Assembly (NCBI RefSeq): GCF_001591145.1
Contig: NZ_BCUF01000022.1
Coordinates: forward strand, 1 to 64,000
DNA: 64,000 bases
Source of the DNA: Vibrio harveyi NBRC 15634 = ATCC 14126 = KCTC 12724
GTDB lineage: Bacteria > Pseudomonadota > Gammaproteobacteria > Enterobacterales > Vibrionaceae
Direction: 5' to 3'
Below are positions 55,427 to 64,000 of this stretch, piece by piece. Within the stretch, counting starts at the first letter, position 1, and each line of letters begins with the position of its first letter. The notes under the pieces are model-generated. The model had not been told where the DNA came from. It ran no database searches and saw nothing but the letters and a program-made list of their open reading frames with translations. The translations under genes were made by a program, and so were the position numbers.

Positions 55427-57016
55427 ATGGAAATTATTCTAATTACAACGGCGTTTCTCGCCGGCTTCATCGCTCTAAAATGTAACCTTCCTCCCTTGGT
55501 TGGTTTCCTACTCGCAGGCTTCGGTCTTCACGCGTTTGGCTACCAAAGTAATGACGTCATTGTCACGCTTGCTGATCTTGGTGTGACCTTGCTGCTTTTC
55601 ACTATTGGTCTAAAGTTGGACGTAAAAACGCTACTTTCCAAAGAGATTTGGGGTGGCGCAACCGCGCACAATATTCTTTCTACCCTTTTCTTTGCGCTGG
55701 TTCTCGTTGGTCTAAAACTGCTCGGTTTGTCATCACTGGCCACTATGGAACACAGCCAGATTCTGTTGTTGGCTTTCGCTCTGTCTTTTTCTAGTACTGT
55801 CTTCGCGGTAAAAACCCTGCAAGAAAAAGGTGAGATGAATGCGACTTACGGCACCCTAGCAATTGGTATTCTGGTCATGCAGGATATTTTTGCTGTGGTC
55901 TTCCTTACCGCTTCAACAGGTAAAATTCCGGAGTGGTATGCGATAGGTTTGTTTGCTCTCCCTCTTATCCGCCCATTGTTCTACAAACTCCTAGATAAAG
56001 TAGGTCACGGCGAGATGCTGGTTCTATTTGGTATCTTCTTTGCGCTCGTCGTCGGGGCTGGTTTGTTTGAACTCGTCGGTATGAAGCCAGATTTAGGCGC
56101 GCTGATTTTAGGCATGTTACTAGCCGGGCATCGTAAAGCATCAGAGTTATCAAAATCGCTCTTTAATATGAAAGAGCTCTTCCTCGTGTGCTTCTTCCTC
56201 AATATTGGTTTGTCAGCATCATTGAGCTTCACTGGTGTGGGTCTTGCGCTGCTATTCATTTTGTTGCTGCCAATCAAAGGTCTGCTGTATTTCCTTACTA
56301 TCAACCACTTTAAGTTCCGTGTTCGGACTTCATTACTGACGTCTCTTTCTCTTTTCAACTACAGTGAATTTGGTTTGATTGTCGGTGGACTGGCTTACAA
56401 GATGGGCTGGATGCCTAGTGACATGCTAGCGGCTATCGCTGTGGCTGTTTCGATTTCATTTATCATCTCAGCACCGTTAAATCGTCTTGGTCACCAAATC
56501 TACCAACACTCGGGCAAATGGTTACAAGAAACGGCGGCAGAGAAATTGAACCAACGAGATCAATTAATCAATCCAGGGCATGCCCAAGTATTGATCCTAG
56601 GTATGGGTCGAATTGGCACCGGTGCTTACGACGAATTACGATCTCGCTATGGCAAAGTTTCTCTTGGTGTTGAAGTAAGAGAAGAAGCTGCGCATAAACA
56701 CCGCTCTGAAGGTCGCAACGTTATTTCAGGCGATGCAACAGACCCTGACTTTTGGGAACGCATTTTAGATACAGCAAACGTAAAGTTGGTCCTATTGGCG
56801 ATGCCACACCACCAAGGTAACCAAACCGCGCTTGAACAGCTTCAAAGCCGAAACTATAAAGGGCAAATAGCAGCAATTGCCGAATACCCAGATCAACTTG
56901 AAGGCTTACTAGAGACTGGGGTCGACGCCGCATTCAACATCTATAGCGAAGCTGGTAGTGGTTTCGCACGCCATGTTTGCGAGCAACTTCAACCTCAATT
57001 TACACCGATGAAATAA
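55427..57016 (+). CDS. Cation:proton antiporter of the CPA2/Kef type with TrkA-N domain
   Basis: 529-aa inner-membrane protein. About twelve hydrophobic segments (residues 1-375) include ALSFSSTVFAVKTLQEKGE, typical of CPA2 exchangers, and the C-terminal soluble part (about 390-529) is a Rossmann-type regulator domain beginning VLILGMGRIGTGAYDEL, as in KefB/KefC. It is probably a K+/H+ or Na+/H+ exchanger gated by a nucleotide. The domain arrangement is Kef-like, but the missing KefF/G partner gene and the divergent sequence prevent a safe symbol. ATG at 55427, monocistronic. Confidence 0.88.
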   Translation: MEIILITTAFLAGFIALKCNLPPLVGFLLAGFGLHAFGYQSNDVIVTLADLGVTLLLFTIGLKLDVKTLLSKEIWGGATAHNILSTLFFALVLVGLKLLGLSSLATMEHSQILLLAFALSFSSTVFAVKTLQEKGEMNATYGTLAIGILVMQDIFAVVFLTASTGKIPEWYAIGLFALPLIRPLFYKLLDKVGHGEMLVLFGIFFALVVGAGLFELVGMKPDLGALILGMLLAGHRKASELSKSLFNMKELFLVCFFLNIGLSASLSFTGVGLALLFILLLPIKGLLYFLTINHFKFRVRTSLLTSLSLFNYSEFGLIVGGLAYKMGWMPSDMLAAIAVAVSISFIISAPLNRLGHQIYQHSGKWLQETAAEKLNQRDQLINPGHAQVLILGMGRIGTGAYDELRSRYGKVSLGVEVREEAAHKHRSEGRNVISGDATDPDFWERILDTANVKLVLLAMPHHQGNQTALEQLQSRNYKGQIAAIAEYPDQLEGLLETGVDAAFNIYSEAGSGFARHVCEQLQPQFTPMK

Positions 57017-57041
57017 GCATCAAACGTAACTATCCTTATTG

Positions 57042-57070
57042 AGCCCTCTTCTAATAAGAGGGCTTTTTTG
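57042..57070 (+). terminator. Terminator of the Kef-type antiporter gene
   Basis: AGCCCTCTT/AAGAGGGCT stem (57042-57050 with 57056-57064), loop CTAAT, then TTTTT. Confidence 0.87.
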
Positions 57071-57246
57071 TGCATTTTTTAAACCAAACCTTGATCTCAT
57101 TCATCAGATTAAGGTTATTTTTAAACAATATCTAATCATCAAGCCTTTTTATCATTTTTTTCATCATCAAACGTTGCTTTTTTTACTCAGAATGGCAAAT
57201 TGAACCTATACCGATTAAAAATTGTTTAGTTTAAAAAGGATGTTGT

Positions 57247-58911
57247 ATGTGTTCAGTATTTGGCATTTTAGACATTAAGAGCGATGCAGCAGCATTGCGC
57301 CCTATCGCACTTGAGATGTCGAAAAAGCTTCGTCACCGCGGTCCAGACTGGTCTGGTATTTACTCATCAGAACGCGCGATTCTTGCGCATGAACGTTTGG
57401 CGATCGTTGGTCTAAATAGTGGTGCTCAACCACTATACAGCCCTGATAAAAAACTCATCCTTGCTGTAAACGGTGAAATCTACAACCACAAAGAAATTCG
57501 TGCTCGCTACGAAGGTAAATACGAATTCCAAACTGACTCAGACTGTGAAGTTATCCTAGCGCTATACCAAGACATGGGTGCAGACCTTCTTGAAGAACTA
57601 AACGGTATTTTTGCATTCGTACTTTACGATGAAGAAAAAGACGAGTACTTAGTAGGTCGTGACCACATTGGTATCATTCCTCTTTACCAAGGTTATGATG
57701 AACATGGTAACTACTACGTTGCATCAGAAATGAAAGCACTGGTACCAGTATGTAAGACCGTGAGCGAGTTCCCTCCGGGTTGTCACTACGGCAGTGCAGA
57801 TGCAGAACCTCAACGTTACTACATTCGTGACTGGAATGAGTACGCAGCAGTTCAAGGCAACAGCACAAGCAAAGAAGAACTTACAGAAGCTTTAGAAGCT
57901 GCGGTAAAACGCCAACTAATGACTGACGTGCCATATGGCGTACTTCTTTCTGGTGGTCTGGATTCATCGATTACATCTGCTGTAGCAAAACGATTTGCAG
58001 CAATGCGTATTGAAGACGACGAAAAGTCTGAAGCTTGGTGGCCACAGCTGCACTCTTTCGCTGTAGGTCTAGAAGGAGCACCAGATCTGAAAGCCGCTCG
58101 CGAAGTTGCAGAACAAATTGGTACGGTTCACCATGAAATGACGTACACCATCCAAGAAGGCTTGGACGCGATTCGTGATGTGATTTACCACATTGAAACA
58201 TATGACGTAACGACTATCCGCGCTTCAACACCTATGTTCCTAATGGGTCGTAAGATCAAAGCAATGGGAATCAAAATGGTACTTTCTGGTGAAGGCGCTG
58301 ATGAAATCTTCGGTGGCTACTTATACTTCCATAAAGCGCCAAACGCGCAAGAGTTCCACGAAGAGACCGTACGTAAGCTTCTAGCTCTGAACATGTTTGA
58401 CTGTGCACGTGCAAACAAATCGCTAGCGGCATGGGGTGTTGAAGGTCGCGTACCATTCCTAGATAAGGAGTTCATTGACGTAGCAATGCGTTTGAACCCT
58501 GCCGATAAGATGTGTGGCAACGGTAAGATGGAGAAGCACATTTTACGTGAGTGCTTCGAACACTACCTACCGGAGTCGATTGCATGGCGTCAGAAGGAAC
58601 AGTTCTCTGATGGTGTTGGTTACAGCTGGATTGATACGCTAAAAGAAGTCGCAGAGCAAAAAGTAACAGATCAGCAAATGGAGACGGCTCAATTCCGCTT
58701 CCCTTACAACACACCTACAACTAAAGAAGGTTATGTATACCGCGAGATCTTTGAAGAGTTGTTCCCTCTACCATCAGCTGCGGAATGTGTTCCTGGTGGC
58801 CCATCAGTCGCGTGTTCTTCAGCGAAAGCGATTGAATGGGATGAGTCATTCCAAAACTGTGTTGACCCATCAGGTCGTGCCGTTCAAACCGTACACAACG
58901 ATGCATACTAA
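57247..58911 (+). CDS. asnB: Asparagine synthase B (glutamine-hydrolysing)
   Basis: Makes asparagine from aspartate, glutamine and ATP. 554 aa, as in E. coli AsnB. The N-terminal glutaminase uses Cys2 (MCSVFGI, nucleophile after Met removal), with KLRHRGPDWSG and VNGEIYNHKEIR. The synthetase domain has the PP-loop LLSGGLDSSI (around residue 236) and the later VLSGEGADEIFGGYLYF. Monocistronic with a strong terminator. A 230-bp AT-rich region lies upstream. Confidence 0.98.
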   Translation: MCSVFGILDIKSDAAALRPIALEMSKKLRHRGPDWSGIYSSERAILAHERLAIVGLNSGAQPLYSPDKKLILAVNGEIYNHKEIRARYEGKYEFQTDSDCEVILALYQDMGADLLEELNGIFAFVLYDEEKDEYLVGRDHIGIIPLYQGYDEHGNYYVASEMKALVPVCKTVSEFPPGCHYGSADAEPQRYYIRDWNEYAAVQGNSTSKEELTEALEAAVKRQLMTDVPYGVLLSGGLDSSITSAVAKRFAAMRIEDDEKSEAWWPQLHSFAVGLEGAPDLKAAREVAEQIGTVHHEMTYTIQEGLDAIRDVIYHIETYDVTTIRASTPMFLMGRKIKAMGIKMVLSGEGADEIFGGYLYFHKAPNAQEFHEETVRKLLALNMFDCARANKSLAAWGVEGRVPFLDKEFIDVAMRLNPADKMCGNGKMEKHILRECFEHYLPESIAWRQKEQFSDGVGYSWIDTLKEVAEQKVTDQQMETAQFRFPYNTPTTKEGYVYREIFEELFPLPSAAECVPGGPSVACSSAKAIEWDESFQNCVDPSGRAVQTVHNDAY

Positions 58912-58970
58912 TCGTATCACGTGTTAAATAGGGCTGAGTCACCAGCCCTTGAACACTGGTAAGTTAACAC

Positions 58971-59007
58971 GATCAAAAAGAGGTGCATTACGCACCTCTT
59001 TTTGATC
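58971..59007. terminator. Bidirectional terminator between asnB and rfaH
   Basis: A 16-bp perfect inverted repeat: GATCAAAAAGAGGTGC (58971-58986), ATTAC loop, then GCACCTCTTTTTGATC (58992-59007). Confidence 0.9.
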
Positions 59008-59022
59008 TTTCAATGAGTTGGT

Positions 59023-59523
59023 TTACATAAATTCCAAATCATTATTGTCAATGCTGACAGGCACTCGCTTAGAGAGCATTTGAACCAACATAATCGAACG
59101 CTTTTCACCATCTTGTTCGTGATAAATCGCATCAATACCAGCAAACTGTCCGTTCATAACACGAACATGATCGCCTGGTTTCGGCATACATTCTGGGCTT
59201 GTCGGCTCCTCAGCACACTTTTCAATCTGCTTTAGTTCATAAACAAGATCACCTTGAATCTCTTTTGGTTGTGCTCCGAAGCGTACGAAGTCAACGACAC
59301 CTCGAGTGGAACGTACCGATGTAAAATTCGGTCCTTGTTCATAATCAAATCGAGAAAAAACATAGCAAGGGAATAATGGTTCTTCGACCTTTTGTCGCTT
59401 GCCGCGTAAGATCTTTTCGACCTCCACAGTTGGGTAAAAACACTCTACTCCTTGGTTTTCAAGGTGTTGCTTCGCCCTAACTTGCTCTCCTCGTTTACAA
59501 TACAATAAATACCAACGTTTCAT
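59023..59523 (-). CDS. rfaH: Transcription antitermination factor RfaH
   Basis: NusG paralogue that loads on RNA polymerase at ops sites and lets it read long surface-polysaccharide and similar operons. 166 aa from ATG 59523 (KRWYLLYCKRGEQVRA), matching E. coli RfaH; a TTG five codons upstream is an alternative. The NGN domain has EPLFPCYVF and TRGVVDFVRFGA, and the C-terminal KOW-like domain contains PGDHVRVMNGQFAGIDAI. Its ops targets are not visible in this window. Confidence 0.93.
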   Translation of the reverse strand: MKRWYLLYCKRGEQVRAKQHLENQGVECFYPTVEVEKILRGKRQKVEEPLFPCYVFSRFDYEQGPNFTSVRSTRGVVDFVRFGAQPKEIQGDLVYELKQIEKCAEEPTSPECMPKPGDHVRVMNGQFAGIDAIYHEQDGEKRSIMLVQMLSKRVPVSIDNNDLEFM

Positions 59524-59857
59524 TTTATTACTAGCCAATTATATTTTTATTTCATCCTAGCATTAAGCCTAGAACGAGTCATGGGTATTCAAGAAACCTA
59601 TCAGTAAGCCTCTTAAACATAACATGCATAACTTACACTTTTTCGAAGCATTAAGAAAATAAGTCTATAGGCAAAAATGGAAAGTAAGTTTGTAACACGA
59701 ACGATTCGCCGATTAAAACCCCACAAAATCAACGCGGAGCCACCATTTAATAAGGCAAATGAATCGTCACATAAAATTTTATTGTTTGTAAGTCATCAAA
59801 ATGACATGTATACGTAGATTTCTTTAAAAAATGTAATAACTACTATTAGAAGAGCTT
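59524..59857. other. Divergent rfaH-peptide transporter intergenic region
   Basis: 334 bp, AT-rich, holding the two divergent promoters. I see no gene, repeat or confident operator in it. Confidence 0.6.
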
Positions 59858-61246
59858 ATGTCAAACCAACATCAATACTTTGGTCACCCACGTGGCTTGT
59901 TCTTATTGTTCGGTACTGAACTTTGGGAACGCTTTTCTTACTACGCAATGCGCGCCATTCTAGTACTGTATTTAACTGACACAACAATGAACGGTGGCCT
60001 TGGCTGGTCGACTAAAGATGCCCTAGACCTATACGGCATCTATACTGGACTTGTCTACATTACTCCTCTCATCGGTGGTTACCTTGCGGATAACTACTTA
60101 GGTCAACGCCGTTCTATCTTGATTGGTGGCGCGTTGATGGCAATCGGTCAATTTACACTAGCAATGCCTGCTGACGCTCTAGGTCTTGGTGCTCTACACA
60201 CATTCTATTTAGGTCTTGCTCTACTTATCTGTGGTAACGGTCTATTTAAGTCAAACATCTCTACAATGGTTGGTGACTTATATCAAGAAGGTGACAACCG
60301 TCGTGATGGTGCTTTCACTATCTTCTACATGGGTATTAACCTTGGCGCATTAATCGCTGGTGTTGTTTCTGGCTCTGTAACAACTGAATTCGGTTGGAAA
60401 GCGGGTTTCGTGGCTGCTGGTATCGGTATGCTTATCAGTCTAGTCATGCAGATGACGTTTGCTCAAGCATGGCTTGGTGATATTGGTCGTGTTCCAGCTG
60501 CAAAACGTGATCTAGCGATTAAAAAATCTTCTCAAAAAGAACCGTTAACAAAAGAAGAAACGGATCGCATCAAAGTAATCCTAGTGATGAGCCTATTCAC
60601 TATCGTATTCTGGGCAGGCTTTGAACAAGCTGGCGGTCTAATGAACATCTACACTCAGCAATACACAGATCGAATGATCGGTGGCTTTGAAGTGCCTGCT
60701 GCGTGGTTCCAATCACTAAACCCATTCTTCATCATCACGCTAGCACCTGTACTAGCCGTACTATGGGTGAAACTAGGTAAACGTGAGCCAAACTCACCAG
60801 TGAAATTTGCTTTAGCGATGTTCTTCCTAGCGCTTGGTTTCCTATGTATGGTTGGTGCGGTTATTGAGCAAGGCGGTGACACTACAGTTAAGACATCCAT
60901 GTTGTGGCTTGTTGGTGCATTCTTCTTCCATACTCTGGGCGAATTGTGTCTATCTCCGATTGGTCTGTCTCTTGTTACTAAACTGGCTCCGCTGCGTCTT
61001 GCTTCACTAATGATGGGTGCATGGTTTGGCTGTAATGCAATTGCAAACTACGTTGCTGGTTATGTGGGCTCTCACGTTGGTGAGCTAGGTGCGCTGGCTA
61101 TCTTCAGCGGTATTGCAGTAACAGCTATGGTTTCTGGTGTCATTCTTCTGTTGTTCTCTAACACGCTTGTTCGTTGGATGCACGGTGCTGAAAACACACA
61201 TAGCACAGCAGAACAAATTGAAGAGCAGCAAACTCAAGTTGCTTAA
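59858..61246 (+). CDS. POT-family proton-coupled di/tripeptide transporter
   Basis: Inner-membrane symporter of the POT/PTR family (DtpA/TppB-like), 462 aa with about twelve to fourteen helices. The proton-coupling motif on helix 1 is ELWERFSYYAMRAILVLYL (ExxERFxYY, with Ala in place of the usual Gly), and the PTR2 signature FYMGINLGALIAG is present near residue 165. FEQAGGLMNIYTQQYT is the helix 7-type motif. ATG at 59858. Which E. coli Dtp paralogue it equals cannot be settled by eye, so no symbol is given. Confidence 0.93.
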   Translation: MSNQHQYFGHPRGLFLLFGTELWERFSYYAMRAILVLYLTDTTMNGGLGWSTKDALDLYGIYTGLVYITPLIGGYLADNYLGQRRSILIGGALMAIGQFTLAMPADALGLGALHTFYLGLALLICGNGLFKSNISTMVGDLYQEGDNRRDGAFTIFYMGINLGALIAGVVSGSVTTEFGWKAGFVAAGIGMLISLVMQMTFAQAWLGDIGRVPAAKRDLAIKKSSQKEPLTKEETDRIKVILVMSLFTIVFWAGFEQAGGLMNIYTQQYTDRMIGGFEVPAAWFQSLNPFFIITLAPVLAVLWVKLGKREPNSPVKFALAMFFLALGFLCMVGAVIEQGGDTTVKTSMLWLVGAFFFHTLGELCLSPIGLSLVTKLAPLRLASLMMGAWFGCNAIANYVAGYVGSHVGELGALAIFSGIAVTAMVSGVILLLFSNTLVRWMHGAENTHSTAEQIEEQQTQVA

Positions 61247-61264
61247 TATATAAAGTGCAAATAA

Positions 61265-61294
61265 AAACAAAGGGTCGCAATTGCGACCCTTTTT
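61265..61294. terminator. Bidirectional terminator between the peptide transporter gene and hemH
   Basis: A palindrome AAAGGGTCGCAATTGCGACCCTTT with T-run on the plus strand. It serves both converging genes. Confidence 0.88.
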
Positions 61295-61336
61295 GTATTC
61301 AAAGCTCTAAGTGAAAGAATGTAGGACACAGACGCT

Positions 61337-62302
61337 TTACAACTTTGAGCGAACCAAATCCACCATCATCTCGATGTGTAACTCGTTGTCATTTAAACAC
61401 GGAATGTAGCTAAAGCTCTCACCACCAGCTTCTAAGTAAATTTCACGGCACTCTTCTGAGATCTCTTCCAGTGTCTCTAAGCAGTCAGCAGAAAAAGCTG
61501 GCGTTACGATATTCAGCTTTTTTTTACCTTGGCTAGGTAGGACTTCTAATGTCTTGTCCGTGTATGGTTGTAACCATTCTTCGCGACCAAATCGAGACTG
61601 GTAGGTCATACCAATTTGATCCTCATTCAAACCAAGGGCCTCACCAAGCAAGCGAGTTGTCTCGGCACAATGTTGAGGATAAATATCACCATTGTCCGCG
61701 TATCGCTTCGGAATACCATGGTAAGAACATAGCAAGTAATCACCCTTACCATTTGCTTCCCAATGCTCGCGTACCGACTGAGCTAAAGCTTCAATGTATT
61801 TAGGGTGATTGTGGTAATCGCGAATAAAACTAAACTCTGGCATCACAGGCATATTCTTAAATGCCTTTGTCATCCCGTCAGAAACTGCAGCTGTCGTTGT
61901 TCCTGAGTATTGAGGGTAAAGCGGCAAAACGATCACTTGTTCAACGCCTTGGGCTAATAGCGCCTCAAAACCGGTTTGCAAGCTAGGATTGCCATATGTC
62001 ATTCCTAGCTCTACTGGCATGTCTAAAGCTGTGCTCAGCTTCTTTGCCTGGCGTTTTGAATACACCATGAGAGGTGATCCCTCTTCCATCCACACCGACT
62101 CATACAACTTGGCAACTTTTGGAGAACGAACTGGAAGAATGATGCCATGCAAAATCGGGCACCAGAGCCACCGTGTCATATCAACAACACGGTGATCATG
62201 AAGGAACTGACTTAGAAAGCGTTTAACGGCTGGCGGAGTTGGCTCATCAGGCGTCCCAAGGTTGACCAATAACACGCCCTGCTTCTTATTGTTGTTTTTC
62301 AT
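61337..62302 (-). CDS. hemH: Ferrochelatase
   Basis: Inserts Fe2+ into protoporphyrin IX to make heme. 321 aa. Catalytic His in [17 protein letters not shown] (about 194) and the acidic metal-side motif [15 protein letters not shown] (about 270) are intact. The N-terminal [14 protein letters not shown] and the QYSGTTTAA porphyrin-site segment are typical. ATG at 62302. Follows adk by 140 bp on the same strand, a neighbourhood (htpG-adk-hemH) shared with E. coli. Confidence 0.97.
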   Translation of the reverse strand: MKNNNKKQGVLLVNLGTPDEPTPPAVKRFLSQFLHDHRVVDMTRWLWCPILHGIILPVRSPKVAKLYESVWMEEGSPLMVYSKRQAKKLSTALDMPVELGMTYGNPSLQTGFEALLAQGVEQVIVLPLYPQYSGTTTAAVSDGMTKAFKNMPVMPEFSFIRDYHNHPKYIEALAQSVREHWEANGKGDYLLCSYHGIPKRYADNGDIYPQHCAETTRLLGEALGLNEDQIGMTYQSRFGREEWLQPYTDKTLEVLPSQGKKKLNIVTPAFSADCLETLEEISEECREIYLEAGGESFSYIPCLNDNELHIEMMVDLVRSKL

Positions 62303-62379
62303 AACATCCTATTCATGGTAAACGGCTTGATTTGTACGGCATATCTAAGAGAAAAGTTCATCGTACTAACAGGCAGAAT

Positions 62380-62406
62380 AAAAAAAGCGACCCAAAGGTC
62401 GCTTTT
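62380..62406 (-). terminator. Terminator of adk
   Basis: AAAAGCGACC-CAAA-GGTCGCTTTT stem with additional T on the minus strand. It lies between adk and hemH. Confidence 0.83.
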
Positions 62407-62442
62407 AAATATATCAAAATATTAAATTTTGCCGTTAGCAAA

Positions 62443-63090
<648 letters not shown>

Positions 63091-63114
63091 TTATCCTCTT
63101 TAATATTTAAGATT

Positions 63115-63187
63115 TATACCGAAGCTCACAATAGCTGGACTTCTAGGAATCACCCTCAAAGCACTGGCAACGATAAGTTTCGGTATA
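63115..63187. repeat. 73-bp element bounded by 9-bp inverted repeats
   Basis: Ends TATACCGAA and TTCGGTATA match perfectly. The interior shows no coding potential. It could be a small mobile palindromic element or a large stem-loop; there is no other copy in the window. Confidence 0.5.
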
Positions 63188-63363
63188 ACGTTTAGGCGAG
63201 CCAAAATACACGCCTTATTACTCACATTCAAGTGTTGAGATTCTAACACAGGTTCACTGTGCAATGAGCAGATTAAGACTAAAGAATGTTAGCGATGCCA
63301 GCTTTCCTGTCTTATTGATTACTAACTCAACACTTAAAGTGTGAATCTATGCGTTTACAAACA

Positions 63364-63392
63364 AAAAGCTCGCATTTCGCGAGCTTTTTAGT
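63364..63392 (-). terminator. Terminator of htpG
   Basis: AAAAAGCTCGC, short loop ATTTC, GCGAGCTTTTT; bidirectional flanks, 12 bp past the htpG stop. Confidence 0.85.
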
Positions 63393-63404
63393 GGTATTTA
63401 GTTA

Positions 63405-64000
63405 TTAAACCTTAGTCAAAAGCTTATTGATGGCACCTAAGAATTGAGAAGGATCTTCCATCGAGCCACGCTCGGCTAACATTGCCTGACCCAGTAACAC
63501 TTCTACCCAGCGACCAAACGCTTCTTCGTCTGCTTCATCCGCCATTCGCTTCACGAGCTCATGTTCAGGGTTGATTTCGAAGATATATTTCACTTCTGGT
63601 ACCGCTTGACCTGCTGCTTCAAGAAGCTTCGCCATTTGCGTCCCCATTTCGAAATCGTCCGTCACCACAACAGCAGGTGTTGTTGCAAGCTTGAAGGTTG
63701 TACGAACTTCTTTTACGCGGTCACCTAGGTAAGACTGAGTGCGCTCAACAACAGACTTAAACTCTTCTTCTGTTTCTTTCTGCTTTTCTTTTTCTGCTTC
63801 GTCTTCGAACTTGCTCAGATCCAGACCCGCTTTGGTGATCGATTGGAACTGCTTGCCGTCAAACTCTGTCAGGTAGTTCATCAACCACTCATCAATTCGA
63901 TCGAACATCAAAATAACTTCAATGCCTTTCGCCTTAAATTGCTCTAGGTGCGGACTGTTCTTCGCCGCTGCGTAGCTGTCTGCTGTTAAGAAGTAAATCT
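63405..64000 (-). CDS. htpG: Molecular chaperone HtpG, C-terminal part (cut by window end)
   Basis: Hsp90-family chaperone; only about the last 197 residues of the expected roughly 630 are inside the window. Reading on past the apparent start to the window edge stays in frame ([21 protein letters not shown], then [15 protein letters not shown]), which is internal HtpG sequence, so the gene continues beyond 64000. The C-terminal dimerisation part ends [10 protein letters not shown]. The N-terminal ATPase domain is not visible. Confidence 0.95.
   Translation of the reverse strand, partial: IYFLTADSYAAAKNSPHLEQFKAKGIEVILMFDRIDEWLMNYLTEFDGKQFQSITKAGLDLSKFEDEAEKEKQKETEEEFKSVVERTQSYLGDRVKEVRTTFKLATTPAVVVTDDFEMGTQMAKLLEAAGQAVPEVKYIFEINPEHELVKRMADEADEEAFGRWVEVLLGQAMLAERGSMEDPSQFLGAINKLLTKV

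Overview
The window is a stretch of the main chromosome of a Vibrio species, most likely of the Harveyi clade (V. parahaemolyticus, V. alginolyticus or V. harveyi group). The evidence is gene order rather than database searching. The run feoCBA, the TfoS-type regulator, znuABC, sucDCBA, sdhBADC, gltA, then pgm, seqA, ybfF, fldA and fur matches the layout known from V. cholerae chromosome 1. The proteins are close to gammaproteobacterial orthologues throughout. I see no rRNA, tRNA, CRISPR array, insertion sequence, prophage or integron. This is core chromosome, densely packed and well supplied with hairpin terminators.

Layout. 0.1-5 kb: an orphan cytosine-5 DNA methyltransferase, the nucleoside transporter nupC, a LysR regulator, a lytic transglycosylase and ycgL. 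5-7 kb: the minCDE division-site operon, followed by a cluster of intergenic repeats. 7-19 kb: RNase D, fadD, an esterase, slp, a small unknown gene, tsaB, the yoaA helicase, purU, yecM, argS, a HIT protein and a yqhA-like membrane protein. 19.7-29.4 kb: metal uptake (feoABC for ferrous iron, znuABC for zinc) enclosing the chitin-competence pair, the membrane regulator tfoS and a strongly terminated small RNA that by position should be tfoR. 29.4-40.8 kb: TCA cycle block (sucABCD, sdhCDAB, divergent gltA). 41-49 kb: nif3-type gene, a DUF1853-type gene, pgm, seqA, ybfF, fldA, fur and a lone minor pilin. 49-55.3 kb: glnS and the GlcNAc genes nagE, nagA and nagC. 55.4-64 kb: a Kef-type antiporter, asnB, rfaH, a POT peptide transporter, hemH, adk and the C-terminal part of htpG, which is cut by the window edge.

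The genes join into a few themes. Chitin use is represented by TfoS and TfoR (which switch on competence via TfoX in V. cholerae) and by nagE, nagA and nagC, which import and deacetylate GlcNAc. Metal homeostasis is visible in cis: a good Fur-type box in front of feoA and a near-perfect Zur box between znuA and znuC, with fur itself in the window. Respiratory control is suggested by two ArcA-type direct repeats in front of sdhC. Many starts are GTG or TTG, and several long open frames have to be shortened to the start supported by a ribosome binding site or by family alignment; these choices are noted per gene.

The most interesting locus is tfoR-tfoS (22.8-26.7 kb). Other unexplained structure includes a family of palindrome-ended intergenic elements, a 7-bp tandem repeat, a long stem-loop in the nagA leader and hairpins between sucB and sucC. 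I found no convincing wholly new multi-gene system.
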